Of a stretch of 10,821 bases of DNA, positions 1 through 6,749 are shown piece by piece. Where the stretch lies: NCBI GenBank assembly GCA_030731175.1, contig JANQUM010000010.1:1-10821 (forward strand), given 5' to 3'. The stretch's first letter is position 1, and every line of letters begins with the position of its first letter. Origin of the DNA: Spirosomataceae bacterium. GTDB taxonomy: Bacteria > Bacteroidota > Bacteroidia > Cytophagales > Spirosomataceae. A model generated the notes under the pieces. The model made no database searches, was not told the origin of the DNA, and was given only the letters and a program-made list of their open reading frames with translations. A program made the position numbers and the translations under genes.

Positions 1-468
1 GATTTAGTGGCTGGCTGCGATATTATTACATGCAGCGAACGCGATGCCAGCGAAATATTTGGCTTTGAAAGTTTGGGCAATGGTGACGCCACCAAAAGTA
101 CGTTTATCGATAGCTCAACCCAAGTGATGAATGCTTTTCCAAAAGTAAAAAAAATCACTACTACTCGACGCACTACCCACAGTGCTTCTCACAACGCTTT
201 GAAAGGCATAATGTACGACGGAAGCGTTTATACCGAATCCCAAACTATTGATATTGAGCCAATTATTGACCGAATTGGCGGTGGAGATGCTTTTATCGCC
301 GGATTTATTTACGGCGAATTAATGCTCCAAACCGCCAAAGAAGCTCTTGATTTTGCCATTGCCGCTTCTGCCCTTAAACACACCATAAACGGCGACGTAA
401 ATTTGGTAGGCGTTCAAGAAGTACAGGAAATCGTTTCCGGAAATACTTCGGGTAGAATTAAGAGATAA
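1..468 (+). CDS. kdgK: 2-keto-3-deoxygluconate kinase (PfkB family), C-terminal part
   Basis: This is the C-terminal portion (about 155 residues) of a PfkB/ribokinase-family sugar kinase; the reading frame is open to base 1, so the start lies outside the window. The GTG at base 7 is an internal valine, not a start. The PfkB signature 2 appears as DRIGGGDAF. Its Asp is the expected catalytic base, and GGGD in place of the usual GAGD is typical of 2-keto-3-deoxygluconate kinases as I recall them. The RRTTHSASHN stretch and the C-terminal SALKHTINGDVNLV segment also fit KdgK, which phosphorylates KDG to KDPG in the cytoplasm during uronate or Entner-Doudoroff-type sugar breakdown. A family length near 335-340 residues implies that roughly half is missing. 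The stop is three bases before the phosphatase start, so the two genes are probably co-transcribed. Family is sure; the exact substrate is inferred. Confidence 0.85.
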   Translation, partial: DLVAGCDIITCSERDASEIFGFESLGNGDATKSTFIDSSTQVMNAFPKVKKITTTRRTTHSASHNALKGIMYDGSVYTESQTIDIEPIIDRIGGGDAFIAGFIYGELMLQTAKEALDFAIAASALKHTINGDVNLVGVQEVQEIVSGNTSGRIKR

Positions 469-471
469 ATA

Positions 472-1383
472 ATGAAAAAAGCCTTTATAGACCTCGGCAC
501 AAATACATTTCACTTACTAATTGTTGAATTTCCGGCAAAAGAAATCCTCTTCAAAACTTCGGTTGCCACGCAGTTGGGAAAGGGTGGAATAAATGCACAG
601 ACTATTACGCCAGAAGCGATTGAACGAGCGTTGAAAGTCTTGAAAGAATTCCGACTCAAGATTAATGAGTTTGAAATTACATCCGAAAACGTAATCGCAA
701 CTGCCACAAGTGCGGTTAGAAATGCCAAAAATCAGCAGGAATTTCTCAACGAAGTTTCTGCCAAAACCGCTATCAACATTCAGGTAATTTCAGGCGATGA
801 AGAAGCAATTCTGATTTACGAGGGAATTACGCAAGCGGTAAAAATTGAAGAGCCATCGCTTATTGTGGATATTGGTGGCGGCAGCGTTGAGTTTATAATC
901 GCGAACAATGCAGGTATTTTGTGGAAACAAAGTTTTGAAATTGGCGGACAACGCCTCATCGAAATTTTCATGAAAACCGATCCAATTTCGGCAAAAGCCG
1001 TGGATAGACTAAACAATTATTTCCTTGAAGAACTTCTCCCGCTTACAAACGCAGTTCACCAATACAAACCGAGTGTTTTGGTTGGCTCGTCAGGTTCATT
1101 TGATACACTGAATGACATTCATTGGATGAACGAATTTGGGCATTTACCATTAGGTAAAATTGGCTTTGATTACCCAATAGGTGCTTTTAAAGAAGCCTAT
1201 GAGCTATTTGTGTACCAAAGCCGTTCCGAGCGGATGAAAATACCGGGTATGATTGACCTTCGTGTAGAAATGATTGTGGTTGCCGTTTGCTTGATTCGTT
1301 TTCTACTCGAAACTTATCAAATTTCAGAAATTAAAATTTCAAATTATGCTCTGAAAGAAGGTTTAATGAGTAGATTTTCTTAA
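472..1383 (+). CDS. ppx: exopolyphosphatase, Ppx/GppA family
   Basis: This 303-residue cytoplasmic enzyme of the ASKHA (actin/Hsp70/sugar kinase) fold is expected to hydrolyse terminal phosphates of polyphosphate and/or convert pppGpp to ppGpp. Visible motifs in order are the first phosphate loop DLGTNTFHL (residues 7-15), ATSAVRNAKN (78-87), VISGDEEA with the likely catalytic glutamate (105-112), the second phosphate loop VDIGGGSVEF (132-141), VGSSGSF (204-210) and the IPGMIDLR segment (257-264). The length matches the short two-domain form; there is no C-terminal HD-like extension as in E. coli Ppx. The ATG follows the kdgK stop by three bases, which suggests translational coupling. Its stop codon overlaps the stop of nuoJ on the other strand. 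Sequence alone does not separate polyphosphate from pppGpp as the main substrate. Confidence 0.9.
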   Translation: MKKAFIDLGTNTFHLLIVEFPAKEILFKTSVATQLGKGGINAQTITPEAIERALKVLKEFRLKINEFEITSENVIATATSAVRNAKNQQEFLNEVSAKTAINIQVISGDEEAILIYEGITQAVKIEEPSLIVDIGGGSVEFIIANNAGILWKQSFEIGGQRLIEIFMKTDPISAKAVDRLNNYFLEELLPLTNAVHQYKPSVLVGSSGSFDTLNDIHWMNEFGHLPLGKIGFDYPIGAFKEAYELFVYQSRSERMKIPGMIDLRVEMIVVAVCLIRFLLETYQISEIKISNYALKEGLMSRFS

Positions 1384-1910
1384 AAGTCCCGCTCGCCTTT
1401 TGCTTTACTTCCCAACATCACCGCTCCAACCATCGCAACTAAAAAAAGGATTGAAACCAATTCGAAGGGAAGAATATAGTCTTTGTATAAAAACTTACCC
1501 AAAGATTCTATCATACCAATTTGCGAATCATAAAAATTTGGATTTGTAGGCTGGGTCTGTACCTGACGGAACATCGCCACCAAAATAATCCCGATGGTTC
1601 CACCCACAATACTAGCGGCAATTATTGTAGAATTTTTCTTTAATTCGTTTGCTTCCTGCTCTTTCATATTCAAGAACATTATCACGAAAAGGAATAAAAC
1701 CATGATTGCTCCGGCGTAAACGATAATATTCACGACCGCCAAAAACTGAGCGTTCATCAAAATATAGTGTGCCGACAATGAAAAAAACGTCAGAATAAGA
1801 TATAACACGCTGTGAATAGGGTTCTTAGACATTATTGTACCCAAACCACCAAACAGGGTAAGAATAGCTAAAATATAAAACGCCCACTGAATACTTGAAA
1901 GTGAAAACAT
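1380..1910 (-). CDS. nuoJ: NADH-quinone oxidoreductase subunit J
   Basis: This 176-residue integral membrane subunit of the complex I proton-pumping arm corresponds to ND6 of mitochondria. About five hydrophobic segments can be seen, around residues 8-26, 32-50, 54-80, 96-113 and 150-167. The family hallmark lies in the third: residues 57-80 contain VVNIIVYAGAIMVLFLF, the pi-bulge helix with the conserved Tyr-Ala-Gly. The ATG at 1910 is 34 bases downstream of nuoI, so it belongs to the same operon. It is the last nuo gene here: the next gene to the left is on the opposite strand, so nuoK does not follow as it usually does. No hairpin with a T-tract is evident after its stop. Confidence 0.95.
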   Translation of the reverse strand: MFSLSSIQWAFYILAILTLFGGLGTIMSKNPIHSVLYLILTFFSLSAHYILMNAQFLAVVNIIVYAGAIMVLFLFVIMFLNMKEQEANELKKNSTIIAASIVGGTIGIILVAMFRQVQTQPTNPNFYDSQIGMIESLGKFLYKDYILPFELVSILFLVAMVGAVMLGSKAKGERDF

Positions 1911-1944
1911 TAGTAATTAAGTTTTTTGAATTGACGTTTAAAGT

Positions 1945-2514
1945 TTACACACCATTAGCAATACGCTGCTTGACCCACATTTGTTCCATGTCTTCTTTTG
2001 TCCAGGCATCACGGTTATAACGGTCTTTCATATCTTCTACGAGCTGGTCTTTACCGTAAATCACTTGGTCTCTTGACGTAAAAACAGGCACAAATTTATC
2101 ATGTCGTAAGTAAATTGCTTCTTTGGGGCATGCTTCTTCGCACAAACCACAAAAAATACAACGCAACATATTTACCTCGTATTGAGCGGCATATTTCTCC
2201 TCACGATACATGTGCTCTTCGCCTTTTTGACGCTCGCCTGCTACCATAGAGATTGCCTCAGCGGGACAAGCAACGGCACAAAGTCCGCAAGCCGTGCAAC
2301 GCTCACGCCCCTGATCGTCACGCTTTAGAATGTGATGTCCACGAAAAACAGGTCCCAAATATCGCTTTTGCTCAGGGTAACGGATTGTAGCTTTTTTCGA
2401 GAAAAAATGCTTTATCGTGATACCCAAACCCGTAGCCAAACCTGGTAAATATGTTCGTTCAATTAGGTTAAGCTCTCGTTTGTCCGTCTTTTTAGATCTA
2501 TCTGTTAATTGCAT
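1945..2514 (-). CDS. nuoI: NADH-quinone oxidoreductase subunit I (2x[4Fe-4S])
   Basis: This 189-residue peripheral-arm subunit carries clusters N6a and N6b, which pass electrons from NuoG towards NuoB. Two classical ferredoxin motifs are present: CTACGLCAVACP (Cys 73, 76, 79 with Cys 83) and CIFCGLCEEACP (Cys 119, 122, 125 with Cys 129). The N-terminal region (about residues 17-40) has the amphipathic segment that lies against the membrane in this family. The length is usual. It starts with ATG, 39 bases after nuoH. All eight ligands are intact. Confidence 0.97.
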   Translation of the reverse strand: MQLTDRSKKTDKRELNLIERTYLPGLATGLGITIKHFFSKKATIRYPEQKRYLGPVFRGHHILKRDDQGRERCTACGLCAVACPAEAISMVAGERQKGEEHMYREEKYAAQYEVNMLRCIFCGLCEEACPKEAIYLRHDKFVPVFTSRDQVIYGKDQLVEDMKDRYNRDAWTKEDMEQMWVKQRIANGV

Positions 2515-2553
2515 ATATTTTGCTTAAAAACTGCCAGTCAGCAATTTATAGTT

Positions 2554-3696
2554 TTATAACATTCTACTTTTAGGCTTGGTAAGTGGCCAGAGCAAAACAA
2601 AAACGATTAAGAATATCGCCAATCCAATGTAACCACCAATTAGTGGGCTACCAGATAATTGAGCGGCGGCGGTAATTACCATGTTCACAACTGCAAGTGG
2701 TATAAGGCCTTTCCAACCTAAGTTCATTAATTGATCGTAGCGGAAACGTGGAACTGTCCAGCGTACCCACATGAATAAGAAGATGAAGAAGAATATTTTT
2801 GTAAAAAATGCTCCTAGTCCAACGAAGGTTGCAATGTTATGTCCGGCAGTTTCGCCAGCTAATCCAACTAAAGTTGCGTGCACCCAATCCATCCCCGGAT
2901 AATTAAATCCGCCAAAGTAAAGACAAGAAATTACCGCCGATGTAACAAACATATTCAGGTATTCGGCAAATAAGTACGAGCCTAATTTCATGGATGAGTA
3001 TTCGGTATGATAACCAGCCACGAGTTCGTTTTCTGATTCGGGTAAATCAAAAGGTGTGCGGTTACACTCAGCAAAGGCACACGTAAGGAAAATCAAAAAC
3101 CCCATAGGCTGGTAAAATACATTCCAGTTAATGCCATGCTGCTGTTCCACAATTGCCCTAACCGACAGCGATTCCGATGTCATAATAATGGCAATAATTG
3201 CCATACCCATCGCTAATTCATAACTAATATTGGAGGAAGCAGCACGGATAGCACCGTAAAGCGAATATTTATTGTTAGATGCCCAGCCACCAATAAGAAT
3301 ACCGTAAACGCCTAAAGCAACGATACCGAATACCCATAAAATCCCAATATTGACCTCAATGCCCTGAACCAAATACTCTTTACCGCCAATAATTAGTGAA
3401 TCACCAAAAGGGATAACTGCACTTGTTAAAAGTGCCGTGAATAAGGCAAGTCCTGGCCCCATCACAAAGAGGAGTTTATCCGCTTTTGCTGGCATAAAAT
3501 CTTCCTTGAAAAACATCTTGAAAGCATCGGCAAGCGGCTGTAATAAGCCGTAAGGCCCAGCATAATCTGGACCGACCCGATCTTGAATATAAGCCGCAAC
3601 CACTCGTTCAAAGTAGGTTTCGTAGGCAGCAATGCCGAGCGATACAAAGAAAATTGTCAGAACGATAATGACGTTGACAATAGATAGAGATTCCAT
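2554..3696 (-). CDS. nuoH: NADH-quinone oxidoreductase subunit H
   Basis: This 380-residue membrane subunit (ND1) joins the peripheral and membrane arms and shapes the quinone chamber. It has about eight to nine hydrophobic segments. Diagnostic loops are YIQDRVGPDYAGPYG (residues 36-50), GWASNNKYSLYGAIRAASS (137-155) followed by ISYE, and the acidic loop around residues 209-233 with NRTPFDLPESENELVAGY and HTEYS. The conserved C-terminal loop reads WVRWTVPRFRYDQLM (310-324). Compared with the more usual AETNR, this protein has AECNR, a small deviation. The ATG at 3696 comes five bases after the nuoG stop, so translation is probably coupled. Function in complex I is certain by family. Confidence 0.97.
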   Translation of the reverse strand: MESLSIVNVIIVLTIFFVSLGIAAYETYFERVVAAYIQDRVGPDYAGPYGLLQPLADAFKMFFKEDFMPAKADKLLFVMGPGLALFTALLTSAVIPFGDSLIIGGKEYLVQGIEVNIGILWVFGIVALGVYGILIGGWASNNKYSLYGAIRAASSNISYELAMGMAIIAIIMTSESLSVRAIVEQQHGINWNVFYQPMGFLIFLTCAFAECNRTPFDLPESENELVAGYHTEYSSMKLGSYLFAEYLNMFVTSAVISCLYFGGFNYPGMDWVHATLVGLAGETAGHNIATFVGLGAFFTKIFFFIFLFMWVRWTVPRFRYDQLMNLGWKGLIPLAVVNMVITAAAQLSGSPLIGGYIGLAIFLIVFVLLWPLTKPKSRML

Positions 3697-3701
3697 ATTA
3701 T

Positions 3702-4793
3702 TTATTTCCTGAAATAGTCCTTATTCTGTTTCATTAGACCCTGATAGTCTTCCGATTTTTTTATTTCGGGCAACTCCTTAAGAAACGGTCGGTCATCGTT
3801 GATTTGCTTGTACTGACTTTCGGCGACCTTTAAAGCAAATTCGGGTTTCGAAATCAAATCTGCCCGGTATTTATTTGCCGAAATAACCGAGTGCCGCGAT
3901 ACTTTTGTCGGACCTTCGATTGTCCAATCGCTCGATTCTTTTTTGTCGAAGCGGCAAGTATTGCAAATAAAATCTTCCACTTCGCCCCACATATTTTTAC
4001 GTCCGGTTACCCGAATGACTTCTTCGCCTCGATACCATAGATGTACTTTCCCACAGCATTTATCGCAATCACGGTGGGCATCGTAAGGTTTTGAAAACCA
4101 TACACGATTCTTGAAACGGTAGGTTTTATCAGTCAACGCTCCCACAGGACAAACGTCAATCATGTTTCCTGAGAAATCATTATCTATGGCTTTCTCGATA
4201 TAGGTACTGATTTCAGCGTGATCACCACGATTCATCACCCCATGAACTCGTTTGTCTGTGATTTGATCGGCAGTTTTTACACAACGGTAACACAAGATAC
4301 ACCGTGTCATGTGTAGTTGAATCTTATCTCCTAGGTCTTCTTTTTCAAATGTTCGGCGTTCTTCCTCGTAACGGGTTGTACCTACGCCGTGATTAAATGA
4401 GAAATCCTGCAGGTGGCATTCACCTGCCTGATCACAAACGGGGCAATCTAACGGGTGATTAATCAATAAGAATTCTACAACTCCTTTCCGGGCTTCAATA
4501 ACCTCCGGGCTTGTAAAGTTTTCAATTACCATACCGTCTTGTACCTGTGTGATACAAGATGCAATTAGTTTTGGCATGGGGCGTGGATCACGGGTTGAAC
4601 CTTGAGCAACTTTTACGAGACACGCCCGGCATTTTCCACCAGTTCCTTCAAGCGGTTTGTAGTAGCACATTGCCGGAGGGGCAACCTCGGGCCCAATTTT
4701 GCGAGCCGCCTGCATGATGGTAGTTCCTGCCTCAACTTCAACTTGATGACCGTCAATGGTGACCGTTACTAACTCAACTTTGTTTTCTTCCAT
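3702..4793 (-). CDS. nuoG: short NuoG: Fe-S subunit without molybdopterin-like domain
   Basis: This 363-residue N-module subunit passes electrons from NuoF towards NuoI. An N-terminal 2Fe-2S ferredoxin domain has Cys 43, 55, 58 and 80. The His-Cys 4Fe-4S site has His 113 with Cys 117, 120 and 126. A third site (N4) has Cys 165, 168, 171 and 215. From about residue 238 the start of a 4Fe-4S Mo/W-type domain can be recognised (HRDCDKC, then ICNTCRFD), but the protein ends about 80 residues later. The catalytic-like C-terminal domain of full NuoG (usually 680-900 residues in total) is absent. In the remnant the usual third Cys position is Val 250, while Cys 247 and Cys 280 are extra. The frame ends in a clean TAA with nuoH five bases on, so this is a compact form rather than a broken gene; I recall similar short forms in other Bacteroidota. 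The ATG directly follows a heptad-repeat cluster. Confidence 0.93.
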   Translation of the reverse strand: MEENKVELVTVTIDGHQVEVEAGTTIMQAARKIGPEVAPPAMCYYKPLEGTGGKCRACLVKVAQGSTRDPRPMPKLIASCITQVQDGMVIENFTSPEVIEARKGVVEFLLINHPLDCPVCDQAGECHLQDFSFNHGVGTTRYEEERRTFEKEDLGDKIQLHMTRCILCYRCVKTADQITDKRVHGVMNRGDHAEISTYIEKAIDNDFSGNMIDVCPVGALTDKTYRFKNRVWFSKPYDAHRDCDKCCGKVHLWYRGEEVIRVTGRKNMWGEVEDFICNTCRFDKKESSDWTIEGPTKVSRHSVISANKYRADLISKPEFALKVAESQYKQINDDRPFLKELPEIKKSEDYQGLMKQNKDYFRK

Positions 4794-4795
4794 TT

Positions 4796-4850
4796 TTATA
4801 GCTGTTAGCTATCAGCCTTTGGCTTTTAGCTTTTCTTAATTCTTAATTTA
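4796..4850 (-). repeat. degenerate heptad repeat in nuoF-nuoG gap
   Basis: Read on the minus strand, bases 4830 down to 4796 form five consecutive seven-base units, each beginning GC, with consensus GCTAANA (for example GCTAAAA at 4830-4824 and GCTAACA at 4809-4803). Just upstream (about 4848-4835) are two exact copies of another heptad, AATTAAG. Together they fill nearly the whole 57-base gap, ending two bases before the nuoG ATG. The repeat is seen directly; a role in translation, RNA stability or simple slippage is unknown. Confidence 0.75.
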
Positions 4851-6197
4851 TCAAGCTAAAATAGGCTCGCCTCTATAAATAGCTCCTGGTTTAGTTGCTT
4901 CAGTTGGGTTGGTAATGTGCCATTCAAACTCATCTCTAAAATGACGAATCGCACTTGCTACCGGCCAAGCAGCCGCATCTCCAAGCGGGCAAATAGTATT
5001 TCCTTCTATTTTTTTGGCTACATCAACCAATAAATCAATGTCTGACATGCTGCCTTTACCGTTCTCGATGCGTTCGAGTACTTTGGTCATCCAGCCGGTA
5101 CCTTCACGGCAAGGCGAACATTGCCCGCACGATTCGTGGGCGTAAAAACGGGAAAAATTCCACGTGTTTCTAACGATGCAAGTTGTTTCATCCATGACGA
5201 TAAAACCTCCTGAACCGAGCATTGTTCCCGACGCAAAACCACCGTCAGAAAGAGATTCGTAGGTCATTAGGCGTTCGTTACCTTCGGCGGTTTCGTACAC
5301 TAAGTGAGCTGGCAGAATCGGAACAGATGAACCTCCAGCAACTAAGGCTTTGAGTTGATGACCATGGCGAATTCCGCCGCAATATTCGTCAGATTCCATA
5401 AATTCCCGCACTGAAATACCAAGTGGGATTTCGTAAACGCCTGGCTTGTTAATATGACCAGATGCGGAAATAAGTTTTGTTCCGGTGCTTCGCCCAACAC
5501 CAAATGAGGCGTATTTATCACCACCGTTCATCACGATCCATGGAGTATTAGCAATCGACTCAACGTTATTTACAACAGTTGGACACTGATACAGCCCTTT
5601 CACCGCCGGAAAAGGCGGTTTATTTCTTGGGTTTCCCCGTTTTCCTTCAAGTGATTCTAACAAGGCAGTTTCTTCGCCGCAAATATAGGCACCGCCACCA
5701 GGTTGTACTACTAATTCTAAGTCGTATCCTGTTCCAAGGATGTTTTTTCCTAAAAACCCAGCAGCTTTTGCTTCTTCAATAGCGTTTTCAAGAATTCTGA
5801 TAACGTACATCAATTCACCACGTACGTATATAAACCCTTTATTTGCTCCGAGGGCAAAACTTGACACAATCATTCCTTCAATCAACAGGTGCGGAATGGA
5901 TTTCATCAAATAATGATCTTTGAACGTTCCGGGTTCTGATTCATCTGCGTTACAAACTAAGTAGCGTGGCACGCCTTCAGGTTTGGCAAGAAAACTCCAC
6001 TTCATTCCCATAGGAAAACCAGCTCCGCCACGTCCTCGCACTCCTGCTTTTTTCACTTCTTCCACGATTGCATCAGAAGTCATTTCTTTCAAGGCCTTCT
6101 CTACGGCATTGTATCCGCCGTTTTCTCGGTAAACCTTAAAGGTTTCGATGCCGGGCTTATCAATATGTTCGGTTAATATTTTTGTTATCTCAGCCAT
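4851..6197 (-). CDS. nuoF: NADH-quinone oxidoreductase subunit F (NADH/FMN binding)
   Basis: This 448-residue cytoplasmic subunit oxidises NADH with FMN and passes electrons to 4Fe-4S cluster N3. The glycine-rich motif RGRGGAGFPMGMKW (residues 54-67), the NADESEPGTFKD segment (83-94) and GGGAYICGEETAL (167-179) make up the nucleotide and flavin sites. The N3 ligands are Cys 357, 360 and 363 in ESCGQCSPCREGTGW, plus Cys 403 in NTICPLGDAAAWP. Length and all key residues are typical of a functional subunit. The ATG at 6197 lies 11 bases after nuoE. It acts with NuoE and NuoG as the NADH-oxidising module. Confidence 0.98.
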   Translation of the reverse strand: MAEITKILTEHIDKPGIETFKVYRENGGYNAVEKALKEMTSDAIVEEVKKAGVRGRGGAGFPMGMKWSFLAKPEGVPRYLVCNADESEPGTFKDHYLMKSIPHLLIEGMIVSSFALGANKGFIYVRGELMYVIRILENAIEEAKAAGFLGKNILGTGYDLELVVQPGGGAYICGEETALLESLEGKRGNPRNKPPFPAVKGLYQCPTVVNNVESIANTPWIVMNGGDKYASFGVGRSTGTKLISASGHINKPGVYEIPLGISVREFMESDEYCGGIRHGHQLKALVAGGSSVPILPAHLVYETAEGNERLMTYESLSDGGFASGTMLGSGGFIVMDETTCIVRNTWNFSRFYAHESCGQCSPCREGTGWMTKVLERIENGKGSMSDIDLLVDVAKKIEGNTICPLGDAAAWPVASAIRHFRDEFEWHITNPTEATKPGAIYRGEPILA

Positions 6198-6208
6198 TTC
6201 TTTATCTC

Positions 6209-6706
6209 TTAGTTTCTGAGTTCATCAATTATCTCATCTACCTTATCATTTGTTAAATGCAAGTAGAATTTTTCTCTTATCTGAAAACAAGGTCCCCAGC
6301 CACAAGCCGCAAGACATTCTACTTCTTTAAGTGTAAAAACACCATCCGCGGTAGTTTCTTTTTCCTTGATTCCTAATCTATTTTTGAGGTGATCATATAC
6401 ACCTTCTCCGCCCATATTGCAGCAAGGGCCAGTTCTGCAATATTCGATAACGTGTTTTCCTACTGGCTCAAGGTGAAACATGGTGTAGAACGTTGTTACT
6501 TCGTAAACTTCCACGGGCTGAATGTCAAGTAACTCAGCAACCATATCCATGGAAGCAGCACTCACCCATCCAAATTGCTCTTGTACTAAATGTAAAATGG
6601 GTAAAAGTGCCGATTTCTGCTGCCCGGCGGGATACCGCTTTATTATTTCTTGAACCTTTGCCAGTCTTTCTGGCGTCAATGCAACTCTTTCTTCTACTTC
6701 TGACAT
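6209..6706 (-). CDS. nuoE: NADH-quinone oxidoreductase subunit E ([2Fe-2S], thioredoxin-like)
   Basis: This 165-residue 24-kDa-type subunit holds the off-pathway [2Fe-2S] cluster N1a beside the FMN. After an N-terminal helical bundle (residues 1-80) comes the thioredoxin-like fold with the ligand pattern C-x4-C (Cys 90 and 95 in YCRTGPC) and C-x3-C (Cys 131 and 135 in CLAAC). The conserved FGWVS and EVTTFYTMF segments are present. Two further cysteines, 96 and 140, are not expected ligands. It starts with ATG, 43 bases after nuoD in an AT-rich gap. Confidence 0.97.
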   Translation of the reverse strand: MSEVEERVALTPERLAKVQEIIKRYPAGQQKSALLPILHLVQEQFGWVSAASMDMVAELLDIQPVEVYEVTTFYTMFHLEPVGKHVIEYCRTGPCCNMGGEGVYDHLKNRLGIKEKETTADGVFTLKEVECLAACGWGPCFQIREKFYLHLTNDKVDEIIDELRN

Positions 6707-6749
6707 TAGTACAATTAATTATCAATTAATAAAAACTGGTTTTGGAAGA

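Noticed and set aside
1385..1405. Possible hairpin (arms AAAAG / CTTTT) inside the end of nuoJ as a terminator
   Set aside because: Only five pairs, mostly A-T, with a ten-base loop and no T-run after it; too weak to call.
3702..4793. NuoG as a frameshifted pseudogene
   Set aside because: The remaining domain is not found in another frame downstream; nuoH starts five bases after the stop, and all N-terminal cluster ligands are intact.
5579..5782. Plus-strand open frame of 67 codons opposite nuoF
   Set aside because: It lies over strongly conserved nuoF coding sequence and has low-complexity Leu-rich content typical of a shadow frame.
6714..6730. Inverted repeat (7-base arms, 3-base loop) in the nuoD-nuoE gap
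   Set aside because: The arms are only A and T, so the hairpin would be weak, and such palindromes are common in AT-rich gaps; no T-tract follows.
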